Source: Neopararhizobium haloflavum (GTDB lineage: Bacteria > Pseudomonadota > Alphaproteobacteria > Rhizobiales > Rhizobiaceae). From it: a DNA stretch of 64,000 nucleotides. Positions within the stretch are counted from its first letter, which is position 1, and every line of letters starts with the position of its first letter. The translations under genes were made by a program, and so were the position numbers. The stretch is from NCBI RefSeq assembly GCF_002750855.1, contig NZ_NWUC01000002.1, positions 577,416-641,415 of the forward strand, in the 5' to 3' direction. Below are positions 19,534-27,318 of the stretch, piece by piece. The notes under the pieces are model-generated. The model saw only the letters and a program-made list of their open reading frames with translations, was not told the origin of the DNA and did not search any database.

Positions 19534-20613
19534 TCAGGCCGCCTTGGCGGATTGGGTCTGCGGGTCGAGCTTTCCGTCTGCGTAGCGCCTCGCCATGTCG
19601 TCGAGGCCGATCGGCTTGATCTTCGAGGCGTTGCCGGCCGTGCCGAACCGCTCGAACCGGTCCCGGCAGAGTTCGGCCAGTGCATCCATGGCCGGCTTCA
19701 GGAACTTGCGGGGGTCGAATTCCTCCGGCCGTTCGGAGGCGACCTTGCGGATCTGGCCGGCCATCGCCATGCGGCAGTCCGTATCGATGTTGACCTTGCG
19801 GACGCCATGGCGGATGCCGCGTTCGATCTCCTCGACGGGTACGCCGAAAGTCTGCGGCATCGTCCCGCCGAACCGGTTGATGACGTCCTGCAGTTCCTGC
19901 GACACCGACGACGAGCCGTGCATGACGAGATGCGTGTTCGGCAGTTTGGCGTGGATCTCCTCGATTACCTTCATGGCGAGTATCTCGCCGTCGGGCTTGC
20001 GGGAGAATTTATAGGCGCCGTGCGAGGTGCCGCAGGCAATCGCAAGCGCGTCGACCTTTGTGCGCATGACGAAGTCGACCGCCTGGTCCGGATCGGTCAG
20101 GAGCTGTTCGTGCGACAGCTTGCCGGTCGCGCCGTGTCCGTCCTCCGCTTCCGCCTCGCCGCTTTCGAGCGAGCCGAGAACCCCGAGCTCGCCTTCCACC
20201 GAAACGCCGACCCAATGTGCCATGCGGGCAACGCGCTCGGTGATGGCGACATTGTATTCGTAGCTCGCCGGCGTCTTCATGTCGGCTTCAAGCGACCCGT
20301 CCATCATGACGGAGGTGAAGCCGTGACGGATTGCGCTCAGGCAGGTGGCTTCGTCGTTGCCGTGGTCCTGATGCATGCAGACGGGAATGTTGGGATACAT
20401 CTCGACCAGCGCGTCGATCATCTTCGCCAGCATGATGTCGTTGGCATAGGAGCGCGCACCGCGCGATGCCTGCATGATGACGGGCGCGTCGCAGGCCTTG
20501 GCTGCCTCCATGATCGCAAGTCCCTGCTCCATGTTGTTGATGTTGAAGGCCGGCACGCCGTAGCCGCGCTCCGCGGCATGATCGAGCAGTTGGCGGAGTG
20601 TGATGCGGGACAT
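19534..20613 (-). CDS. cbbA: class II fructose-bisphosphate/sedoheptulose-bisphosphate aldolase
   Basis: A 359-residue zinc-dependent aldolase condensing triose phosphates and acting on sedoheptulose-1,7-bisphosphate in the Calvin-Benson cycle. Metal ligands appear in [10 protein letters not shown], in the ELG segment of [11 protein letters not shown], and in [10 protein letters not shown]; the catalytic region [16 protein letters not shown] follows. GGGAGG precedes the start. It lies between the PGK-like gene (three bases upstream) and cbbL (15 bases downstream). Confidence 0.96.
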   Translation of the reverse strand: MSRITLRQLLDHAAERGYGVPAFNINNMEQGLAIMEAAKACDAPVIMQASRGARSYANDIMLAKMIDALVEMYPNIPVCMHQDHGNDEATCLSAIRHGFTSVMMDGSLEADMKTPASYEYNVAITERVARMAHWVGVSVEGELGVLGSLESGEAEAEDGHGATGKLSHEQLLTDPDQAVDFVMRTKVDALAIACGTSHGAYKFSRKPDGEILAMKVIEEIHAKLPNTHLVMHGSSSVSQELQDVINRFGGTMPQTFGVPVEEIERGIRHGVRKVNIDTDCRMAMAGQIRKVASERPEEFDPRKFLKPAMDALAELCRDRFERFGTAGNASKIKPIGLDDMARRYADGKLDPQTQSAKAA

Positions 20614-20616
20614 GGG

Positions 20617-21135
20617 TCAGGACCTCCCTTCGAGTGAGAATTGCGGTTCGTCGGGCTCGGCCGGCGTCAGCACGGGCATCAGCCAAGGCAGCACGCGAGC
20701 CGAGGCGGCCGTTGCCGCTACCGGCCGCGATCGCGCATCGACGAAATAGTCGCCGAGAAGCGCGAGACGGTTGGCGAAGGCCCGCTCGCCGCGGGTCTCG
20801 CCGGGGTGGAAGCGCAGATTCTCCAGCAGCGCGATCGCGCCATGCGCGACATATCCGACGCCCGCTTCCGCGATCGCCCCGACGCAGTCGGAAACGAAGG
20901 TGACGGGTCGACCCGTCGCATCCTTGAGTTCCGGCGCGATCGAACCGAGGCTCAGCACCGGGTTGATATCGCCGCGCGGATCTCCCAGCCCCGACATCAC
21001 GACCGCCCGCGCTTGCGCCGCCGTCAGCGCCTTCAGCATCGCGATCAGTTCGTTGCCGATGCCGAAGTCGAGATCGGCGAGGACCAGGACGGTCTTGCCG
21101 TTCAGATCCACAGAGGTCGTCTCGAATGCATTCAT
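20617..21135 (-). CDS. truncated phosphoglycerate-kinase-like protein (N-domain only)
   Basis: A 172-residue protein aligning with only the N-terminal domain of phosphoglycerate kinase: GKTVLVLADLDF for the usual RVDFNVP strand, VVMSGLGDPRGDINPVLSLG for the SHLGRPKG loop, FVSDCVG, and the conserved GAIALLENLRFHPGE. The 3-phosphoglycerate-binding Asn, His and Arg positions are replaced (ADLDFG, GLGDPRG, DARSRPV), and the nucleotide-binding C-domain is absent, so it cannot be a normal kinase. The reading frame is open with a good GGAGG site and the usual operon spacing, which argues for a maintained gene. It occupies the slot where rhizobial cbb operons carry cbbT. Function unknown. Confidence 0.75.
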   Translation of the reverse strand: MNAFETTSVDLNGKTVLVLADLDFGIGNELIAMLKALTAAQARAVVMSGLGDPRGDINPVLSLGSIAPELKDATGRPVTFVSDCVGAIAEAGVGYVAHGAIALLENLRFHPGETRGERAFANRLALLGDYFVDARSRPVAATAASARVLPWLMPVLTPAEPDEPQFSLEGRS

Positions 21136-21146
21136 TCCGCTCCTCC

Positions 21147-22019
21147 TCACGACATGCGCCGCTTGCGTTCCATCAGCTTGTGGATCAGCGGCGTCAGGAT
21201 GAGTTGCATGGCGAGGTCGAGCTTGTTTCCGGGGACGACGATCGAGTTCGCCCGGGACATGAAGCTGTTCTTCAACATCGACAGCAGATAGGGAAAATCG
21301 ATGCCGCGCGGGTTTGCGAAGCGGATGACGAGCATCGACTCGTCCGGCGTTGGTATCCAGCGGGCGATGAACGGGTTCGACGTGTCGACGATCGGCACGC
21401 GCTGGAAGTTGATGTCGGTCAGCGAGAATTGCGGCGTGATGAAGTGCACATAGTCCGGCATTCGCCGCAGGATCGTGTCCATCACAGCTTCGGTCGAATA
21501 GCCGCGCGCCGCCTTGTCACGATGAATCTTCTGGATCCACTCCAGATTCATCACCGGCACGACGCCGATCTTCAGGTCGCAATGTTGCGCGAGATTGAGC
21601 ACGTCGGTGACGACGCAGCCGTGAAGCCCCTCGTAGAAGAGCAGGTCGCTTTCGGGAAAGGCCTCCCAATCCGTGAACGTACCGGGGGGTGAGCCGAACG
21701 TCTCCGCTTCGCTGTCGTCATGGACATAGTGCCGGGTCTTCCCGGCACCCTTGCGGCCATACTCCTCGAAGACGGCTTCCAGCGTCTCCAGTTCGTTGGC
21801 TTCAGAGTGGAAATGCGTGAAGTTCGGATTCCCGCTCCGGGCCTCCCTTGCCACCTTTTCCCTCATAGCGACGCGATCATAGCGGTGAAAGGCGTCGCCC
21901 TCGATGAAGGCGGCATTGATGCCCTCGCGGCGGAAGATCTGCGCGAATGTGTGTTGCACGGTGGACGTGCCGGCGCCGGACGAGCCGGTAATCGAAATGA
22001 TGGGATGCTTCGCCGACAT
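21147..22019 (-). CDS. cbbP: phosphoribulokinase
   Basis: A 290-residue proteobacterial-type phosphoribulokinase making ribulose-1,5-bisphosphate from ribulose-5-phosphate and ATP. The P-loop is ITGSSGAGTSTVQHTF; EGDAFHRYDR, HDDSEAETFG and LLFYEGLHG are the family's substrate and catalytic segments. The start at 22019 gives the usual length; the longer open frame overlaps cbbF. It follows cbbF with a five-base gap. Confidence 0.97.
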   Translation of the reverse strand: MSAKHPIISITGSSGAGTSTVQHTFAQIFRREGINAAFIEGDAFHRYDRVAMREKVAREARSGNPNFTHFHSEANELETLEAVFEEYGRKGAGKTRHYVHDDSEAETFGSPPGTFTDWEAFPESDLLFYEGLHGCVVTDVLNLAQHCDLKIGVVPVMNLEWIQKIHRDKAARGYSTEAVMDTILRRMPDYVHFITPQFSLTDINFQRVPIVDTSNPFIARWIPTPDESMLVIRFANPRGIDFPYLLSMLKNSFMSRANSIVVPGNKLDLAMQLILTPLIHKLMERKRRMS

Positions 22020-22024
22020 CGTCT

Positions 22025-23074
22025 TCAAGCCCTGAACAGGCCGCGCTGGCCGAATAGCGGCGAGCGTTCGGCGATGAAGCTCGGCTCGGTGTGATAGCGG
22101 CCGATGCGGGCGACTTCCTTCGAGGCGCCGAAGACGAGCGGGGTTCGCTGATGCAGCGAGGCGGGCTGAAGGTCGAGAATACGGCTGACCGTGTCGGTTG
22201 CCGCACCCCCCGCCTGTTCGATCAGGAATGCGATCGGATTGGCTTCGTAGACGAGCCGGAGACGTCCGCTGCCGTAGCCCCGTCGCCCATCGGCTGGATA
22301 GAGGAAGACGCCGCCGCGGATCAGAATGCGGTAGGATTCGGCGACCAGAGAGGCGATCCAACGCATGTTGAAGTCCCGCTCCCGCGGACCTTCCGCACCC
22401 TTCAGGCAATCGTCGACATAAAGCCGAACCGCTTCATCCCAGTGCCGGTAATTGGCGGAGTTGATCGCGAACTCAACCGCGCGCGGCGGGATCATGCGGC
22501 TCGGGTAGGCTTCGACGAAGGTGCCGAGCCGGCTGGAAAACACGAAGATGTGCGTTCCGCTGCCGAATGACACGACGAGCGAAAGCTGCGGCCCGTAGAT
22601 GAAGAAGCCGGCGGTGATCTGGCGATTTCCGGGCTGAAGAAACGTCGCGAGGGGCTGCTCATCGACCAGTCCGATCAGCGGCGAAATCGAGAATATGGTG
22701 CCGATCGAAACGTTGGTGTCGATATTGGAAGAACCGTCGAGCGGGTCGATGGCGAGGGCCAGTTTGGCGTCACGATCGAGGATAATGGGGTTTTCCAGTT
22801 CCTCCGAAGCATAGAGCGCAACAGGTGCCTTTCGCATGGCATCGAGGAAGACGTCGTCGGCATAAACGTCCAGATCGCGTTGCCGATCGCCATCGGCATT
22901 TTGCGTCGAACGATTGGCGGCAAAGGCTTCGCCGAGCGCACCCTGATTGATGGTGTTTCGCATCTTGATTGCGGCGCTGGTGAGCGCTCGCACGATCTCT
23001 GTACTGTCGCGGCGCAGCGGCTCGGTTGCCGACGTCATCGTGTTCAGGAATGCGTCCAGCGTCGATGCGGCCAT
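22025..23074 (-). CDS. cbbF: fructose-1,6-bisphosphatase class I (also SBPase)
   Basis: A 349-residue class I fructose-bisphosphatase, first gene of the cbb operon. The metal and substrate sites are intact: ASEELENP, the catalytic LAIDPLDGSSNIDTN, and the C-terminal LRLVYEANPIAFLIEQAGG. In Calvin operons the enzyme generally also hydrolyses sedoheptulose bisphosphate. GGGAGG lies eight bases before the ATG at 23074. Divergent from cbbR. Confidence 0.96.
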   Translation of the reverse strand: MAASTLDAFLNTMTSATEPLRRDSTEIVRALTSAAIKMRNTINQGALGEAFAANRSTQNADGDRQRDLDVYADDVFLDAMRKAPVALYASEELENPIILDRDAKLALAIDPLDGSSNIDTNVSIGTIFSISPLIGLVDEQPLATFLQPGNRQITAGFFIYGPQLSLVVSFGSGTHIFVFSSRLGTFVEAYPSRMIPPRAVEFAINSANYRHWDEAVRLYVDDCLKGAEGPRERDFNMRWIASLVAESYRILIRGGVFLYPADGRRGYGSGRLRLVYEANPIAFLIEQAGGAATDTVSRILDLQPASLHQRTPLVFGASKEVARIGRYHTEPSFIAERSPLFGQRGLFRA

Positions 23075-23145
23075 ACCCCGTCCTCCCATCGGCCGCCGAG
23101 GCGACCGTCTCCTGACCACGAGCAGACCGCGAGGAGGACAGTTAG

Positions 23146-23175
23146 TAAATTTTATTTATTTTACAGCATAGCTAA
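23146..23175. promoter_or_regulatory. cbb control region with LysR-type T-N11-A sites
   Basis: The AT-rich stretch between cbbF and cbbR contains TAAAT-TTT-ATTTA (23146-23158), an exact inverted repeat fitting the LysR T-N11-A rule, and a second T-N11-A match within TTACAGCATAGCTAA (23161-23175). Their adjacent spacing fits the recognition and activation half sites of CbbR. Assigned from pattern and position. Confidence 0.55.
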
Positions 23176-23194
23176 GATTTTTTAATGTCATGTC

Positions 23195-24142
23195 ATGCGA
23201 ACGTTGAGCCTGCGCCAACTCAAGGCCGTCGAAGCGATCATGCGGGAAGGCTCGGTTGCCCGAGCCGCCAAGGCGTTGAGCCTGACGGCCCCGGCCGTGA
23301 CGCTTCAATTGAAACAGATAGAAGACGATGCCGGCCTCCCGCTTTTCGATCGGACGAGGGACGGCATGCGACCGACCGACGCAGGCCGCTTGGTCTTCGA
23401 GGCAGCGACCTTCGTCGACGAGCGGCTACGGCAACTGGATGAAGAACTGGACGCGCTCAAAGGCGTGCGCGCCGGTCATCTTCGTCTCGGTGCCGTTTCC
23501 ACCGCCAAGTATTTCGCTCCAGCGCTCATGGCCGGCTTCAAGAAAGCCCATCCCGGCATCGAGATTTCGCTGATGGTGGGCAACCGCGAGGAGACTGTCT
23601 CCGCTCTGCGCGATCATCGCATCGACACGGCGTTGATGGGACGCCCACCAAAGACGTTCGCCGTGCGCGCGGCGCTATTCGGCGACCATCCGCTGGTCAT
23701 CGTCGCATCCGCAGGCCACCGCCTCGCGGGATGCCGCGACATCTTGAAGGAAACCATCGCCGCAGAACATTTTCTCGTCCGCGAACCCGGGTCGGGCACC
23801 CGCATCTCGCTGGAGATCTTCCTGAGCGACATACCCGGCAGACTCGACTATCTGGGCCAGGAGATGGGATCGAACGAAACGATCAAGCAGGCAGTCATGG
23901 CCGACCTCGGCATCGCTTTCATTTCCGCCCACACGATCGCCCAGGAAGTGGAACTCGGCCGCCTCGTGATCCTTGACGTGGTCGGCATGCCGATCCGGCG
24001 CCAGTGGTATGCGGTCAGCCATGGGGACCGGACCTTTTCGCCCGCAATGCACGCCTTCGACACGTTTCTCGGCTCCGAAGGCGCCCGCTATCTGCCACTC
24101 GTATCGAAACCCTATCCCGCTGCGGCGTTCGGGTTATCCTAG
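23195..24142 (+). CDS. cbbR: LysR-type activator of the cbb operon
   Basis: A 315-residue LysR regulator. Its helix-turn-helix is SVARAAKALSLTAPAVTLQLKQIEDDAGLPLFDRT, very typical of CbbR, and the effector domain contains LRLGAVSTAKYFAPALMAGF and FLVREPGSGTR. CbbR proteins sense Calvin-cycle metabolites and activate the divergent operon. The gene is divergent from cbbF across 120 bases holding T-N11-A motifs. Confidence 0.93.
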   Translation: MRTLSLRQLKAVEAIMREGSVARAAKALSLTAPAVTLQLKQIEDDAGLPLFDRTRDGMRPTDAGRLVFEAATFVDERLRQLDEELDALKGVRAGHLRLGAVSTAKYFAPALMAGFKKAHPGIEISLMVGNREETVSALRDHRIDTALMGRPPKTFAVRAALFGDHPLVIVASAGHRLAGCRDILKETIAAEHFLVREPGSGTRISLEIFLSDIPGRLDYLGQEMGSNETIKQAVMADLGIAFISAHTIAQEVELGRLVILDVVGMPIRRQWYAVSHGDRTFSPAMHAFDTFLGSEGARYLPLVSKPYPAAAFGLS

Positions 24143-24157
24143 CAGCACGCGCACAGT

Positions 24158-24829
24158 TTATTCGGCGCGGGTCTGGAGTGAATGATAGCCGTGACGCGCG
24201 CGGGCTTCACCGAGTGCGACGCCATTGCGGATATCCCCGAGAATCGCTTCCTCCTTTTCGTCGATGGCAAGAGCGGTCGCCAGCACAGCTTCTGCCTTTT
24301 GAAGCGGCACGACGACAACGCCGTTCTCGTCGGCGCAGACGACATCGCCCGGCGAGACAAGGACGGCTCCCAGGCACACCGGCACGTTGATTCCGGCCAA
24401 CATGACGCGGTCCTTGCCGGTGCGCATATAGCCGCGACGGGACCAGATCGGATAGGAGATGGCACGGCTTTCCGCCAGGTCGCGGTTGACGCCGTCGATC
24501 ACCGTGCCCTCCACGCCCCGCATCTTGGCGACCTCCGTCATGATGTTGCCCCAGACCGTGCAGTCGGTGCGGCCGCGATTGTCAATGACGACGATATCAC
24601 CGGGACCCACCTGATCGAGGAAGTCGCCGACACTGCCACCATCGACGCCAACGGGCAGATAGGCGAGCGTGAAGGCCTGACCGGCAATGCTGGACGCTTC
24701 GTTCGTCGGGCCGAGCCCCTCCACGGTGCCGGCGATGCCGAGCCGATCCATTGCATCAGATACGGTCGAGGTGGAAAGGGCGCGGAACCGCTCCAGCGTT
24801 TCCTTCGGCAACCTCTGGCGTTCCGTCAT
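24158..24829 (-). CDS. RraA-like / HMG-CHA aldolase family protein
   Basis: A 223-residue protein of the RraA/class II pyruvate-aldolase family. The core VEGTVIDGVNRDLAESRA holds the conserved Arg-Asp pair that in 4-hydroxy-4-methyl-2-oxoglutarate aldolases binds pyruvate and metal; GPGDIVVIDNRGRTDCTVWGNI and VSPGDVVCADENGVVVVP are also conserved. Probable role: aldol cleavage or oxaloacetate-type decarboxylation of a branched keto acid. It follows the GntR gene on the same strand and is convergent with cbbR (15 bases between stops). Exact substrate unknown. Confidence 0.8.
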   Translation of the reverse strand: MTERQRLPKETLERFRALSTSTVSDAMDRLGIAGTVEGLGPTNEASSIAGQAFTLAYLPVGVDGGSVGDFLDQVGPGDIVVIDNRGRTDCTVWGNIMTEVAKMRGVEGTVIDGVNRDLAESRAISYPIWSRRGYMRTGKDRVMLAGINVPVCLGAVLVSPGDVVCADENGVVVVPLQKAEAVLATALAIDEKEEAILGDIRNGVALGEARARHGYHSLQTRAE

Positions 24830-24892
24830 GACGATGATCCTCCCTTAATCGGTATCAGTTCTTCTCATGCTGCGCCGTGGTCGGCGCGCGCG

Positions 24893-25678
24893 TTACAGAT
24901 GGGTGGCCGGCCCGCCGACATGCGCGGTCCGGATCGCGAATTCCTTCTCGCGCGAAGCCGCAAAAAGATAGCGCTCGACCGATACGAGATGCTGCAGCAT
25001 GGCGGCGGCGGCGGCGGCCCGGTCACGCCTCTCGATCGCCTCGACGATCCGATCGTGTTCGTCGAACGAATGGTGATCGCGCGGCGGCCGGTCTGTCTCC
25101 TCTCGATCGAGACCCCAGACGACCGTGCGGCGGATGCCGCTCAGGACGTCGAACATTGCGGAAAGCACCTGGTTCTTCGCTGCGTCCGCGATGAGCTTGT
25201 GAAAGCGGTTGTCGAAGGCCTCGTAGTGCCGCCAGCTTGCCGCCTCGCGGCTGTTGGCGGTGCAGTTCTGCAGCGCGGCTATGTCGAGCGGGCTGCTGTG
25301 ATGGGCCGCCTCGCCGGCCAGCACCGGCTCGATGGCGAAGCGCGCGCGCATCACCTCCTGCGGATTGGTTCGCTGGGCCACGGCGGCGAGATTGTATGTA
25401 TCGGTAATGACCGCATCGCCGACGAAGGTGCCCTTGCCGACATGGCGCCAGACGGCCCCCTCTTCCTCGAGGATAGCGAGCGCCTTGCGCAACTCTCCTC
25501 GTGAGGCGCCGACGAGTTGACTAAGCTCGCGCTCGGGCGGCAGTCGCGAATTCACCTTCAGTTGGCGTTGCGAAAGGTAGGCCCGCAACTGGACCAATGC
25601 CCCGTGATGCTCATCCATGCGTTGATCGAACCAATTGAGACCAATGTCACTGGCCATAACATCATGATTTTCGGACAT
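24893..25678 (-). CDS. GntR-family regulator with FCD domain
   Basis: About 261 residues. The winged helix contains LPPERELSQLVGASRGELRKALAILEEEGAVWRHVGKG, and the FCD domain has HYEAFDNRFHKLIADAAKN and FDEHDRIVEAI with putative metal-binding His and Asp residues. ATG at 25678 is the most probable start (25657 is possible); neither has a strong ribosome site. It is divergent from the tctCBA operon and upstream of an RraA-like aldolase, so it probably controls both. Confidence 0.85.
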   Translation of the reverse strand: MSENHDVMASDIGLNWFDQRMDEHHGALVQLRAYLSQRQLKVNSRLPPERELSQLVGASRGELRKALAILEEEGAVWRHVGKGTFVGDAVITDTYNLAAVAQRTNPQEVMRARFAIEPVLAGEAAHHSSPLDIAALQNCTANSREAASWRHYEAFDNRFHKLIADAAKNQVLSAMFDVLSGIRRTVVWGLDREETDRPPRDHHSFDEHDRIVEAIERRDRAAAAAAMLQHLVSVERYLFAASREKEFAIRTAHVGGPATHL

Positions 25679-25706
25679 CAAGCCAAATGCGTTGACCCAT
25701 ATTTTG

Positions 25707-25723
25707 ATTTGGTTTAGCCAATA
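25707..25723. promoter_or_regulatory. possible GntR operator
   Basis: An inverted repeat TTGG-TTTAG-CCAA (core 25709-25721) lies in the divergent region between the GntR gene and tctC. Position and TGG/CCA symmetry suggest a GntR site. The motif is short, so the call is tentative. Confidence 0.35.
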
Positions 25724-25805
25724 GGGGTGCGGCGTGTCCGCACAAATGGGAGGTCGCCGGAAGGGCGGCGAAGAGCGAGGAGGCATCGCCTATCGGCGAT
25801 CAAGG

Positions 25806-25823
25806 CTCCTCGCGTGAGAGGAG
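25806..25823 (+). promoter_or_regulatory. hairpin covering the tctC ribosome-binding site
   Basis: CTCCTC-GCGTGA-GAGGAG folds so that the GAGGAGG ribosome-binding sequence of tctC lies in the 3' arm, six bases before the ATG at 25830. Another small stem (ATCGCC/GGCGAT) precedes it. This could modulate translation initiation; it is inferred from complementarity only. Confidence 0.35.
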
Positions 25824-25829
25824 GAAACA

Positions 25830-26798
25830 ATGAAGCACGTAGCTGCTGTGGCGCTCTGCGCCCTGATGACGTCGGCCGCCGGGTTGGCTCATGCCCAGGA
25901 ATATCCCGATCGCACGGTGACGATCATCGTGCCCTATGCGGCAGGTGGTATCGCCGACATTGCGGCGCGCACCCTCGGCGAGGCCCTTAGCGAAAAGTGG
26001 GATCAGGAGGTGATCGTCGACAACCGGACCGGCGGCGCAGGCTTCGTGGCCGCAACGGCCGTCGCCAATGCCGATCCCGATGGCTACACGCTCTTCGTCT
26101 CGGACATGGGGGTCAATGTCATCAACCCCTACCTGTTCGAAGACGTACCCTATGATCCGGCAGAGGATTTCCGGCCGATCACCATGATCAGCGACACGCC
26201 GCTCGTGCTCGTCGCCAATTCCGAAACCCCCTTCGACACCGCCGCCGAATACGTCGAATACGCCAAGACCAATCCCGGCGAACTCAGTTTCGGCTCGGCC
26301 GGCATTGGCTCGCTCAACCACATCGTTCCGGAATGGATCAATGCGGAAATGGGGCTCGACACGGCACACATTCCCTATCGTGGCGGTGCCCCGGCAGCCA
26401 CGGCTATCGCATCGGGCGAAGCCGAGGTGGGCGTTCTTGCCTTGTCATCGGTCGGGCCGTTCGTCGACAGCGGCGAACTCAAGATTCTCGGCCTTGCGCG
26501 CGAGGAACGCGTCGAATCCCATCCCGACATTCCGACCCTTATCGAAAGCGGCATCCCGAACGTCGCGGCCGGCCAGTGGGCTGCGCTCTTTGCACCTGCC
26601 GAAGTTCCGGACGAGATCGTCGAGAAGATCGCAGCCGATTCCCTGGAGTTCTTGAACTCGGAGGAAGCACGCGAAACCTTCGGTGAACGCGGGGCTATCG
26701 TTGTGCCCATGGAATCCGATGAACTCGGTGCCATGCTCGACAATCTGCGCGAGCAGTTCTCCACGATCATCGTGGACGCCAACATCCGCGCCAACTGA
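25830..26798 (+). CDS. tctC: tripartite tricarboxylate transporter binding protein
   Basis: A 322-residue Bug/TctC-type periplasmic receptor. The signal peptide MKHVAAVALCALMTSAAGLAHA is followed by YPDRTVTIIVPYAAGGIADIAAR, the family's carboxylate-binding loop, and later HIPYRGGAPAATAIASGE. First gene of tctC-B-A, divergent from a GntR gene. Ligands of this family are mostly carboxylates; the downstream aldolase and hydroxyacid dehydrogenase suggest a hydroxy or keto di- or tricarboxylate. Confidence 0.92.
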   Translation: MKHVAAVALCALMTSAAGLAHAQEYPDRTVTIIVPYAAGGIADIAARTLGEALSEKWDQEVIVDNRTGGAGFVAATAVANADPDGYTLFVSDMGVNVINPYLFEDVPYDPAEDFRPITMISDTPLVLVANSETPFDTAAEYVEYAKTNPGELSFGSAGIGSLNHIVPEWINAEMGLDTAHIPYRGGAPAATAIASGEAEVGVLALSSVGPFVDSGELKILGLAREERVESHPDIPTLIESGIPNVAAGQWAALFAPAEVPDEIVEKIAADSLEFLNSEEARETFGERGAIVVPMESDELGAMLDNLREQFSTIIVDANIRAN

Positions 26799-26816
26799 TC
26801 CTGTCTCTTCGAGCAG

Positions 26817-26847
26817 CATTCGACCCGGCGCTGTGCCGGGTCGAATG
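26817..26847 (+). promoter_or_regulatory. 13-bp hairpin between tctC and tctB
   Basis: CATTCGACCCGGC pairs perfectly with its complement across a five-base loop (GCTGT), starting 18 bases after the tctC stop. No T-run follows. The 3' arm contains the ATG at 26845, making it unlikely as a free start codon. Probably an mRNA stability or attenuation element that keeps receptor above membrane subunits. Confidence 0.6.
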
Positions 26848-26871
26848 TCAATCATCCAGCGGGAGCGGGCG

Positions 26872-27318
26872 TTGCACACAGTTCTGTCGAAGGATTTCCT
26901 GGCCGGCGTCGTGTCGATCGGCATCGGCCTGTTTCTGATCATCCACGGTATCGACTACGGTATCGGCACGCCGCAACGCATGGGGTCGGGCTTCTTCCCC
27001 GTCGGGCTTGGCGCATTGCTTGGCTTCATCGGGCTTGCCCTGCTCTGGGGCGCGCGACATACCCGCGAGCCCGTGGAGGGTTTCCGACTGCGGGCGCTCA
27101 TCATCATACCGCTCGCCATCCTTTCTTTCGGCCTGCTTCTTCCGCGCGTCGGCTTCTTGCCCGCCGGAGCGTTTACCGTCGTGCTGGCCGGGATTGCCGA
27201 CCGACGGTCGTCGGTTCCGACATTGCTGATCGTCGCTGCAGTCGTCGTCACCAGCTGCTGGCTATTGTTCTCGCAGGGCCTTTCGGTTCGCCTGCCTCTC
27301 GTTGCATGGGATCTGTGA
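26872..27318 (+). CDS. tctB: tripartite tricarboxylate transporter small membrane subunit
   Basis: About 148 residues with four hydrophobic segments (first FLAGVVSIGIGLFLIIHG, then GFFPVGLGALLGFIGLALLW), typical of TctB. TTG at 26872 is preferred because GGGAG lies six bases upstream and the alternative ATG at 26845 lies inside a strong hairpin. The stop overlaps the tctA start (TGATG). Confidence 0.82.
   Translation: MHTVLSKDFLAGVVSIGIGLFLIIHGIDYGIGTPQRMGSGFFPVGLGALLGFIGLALLWGARHTREPVEGFRLRALIIIPLAILSFGLLLPRVGFLPAGAFTVVLAGIADRRSSVPTLLIVAAVVVTSCWLLFSQGLSVRLPLVAWDL

Noticed and set aside
20617-21135. Degraded pseudogene of full-length pgk
   Set aside because: No remnant of the C-terminal domain is seen before cbbA (three-base gap), the frame is open and the ribosome site is strong, so a maintained short gene is more likely.
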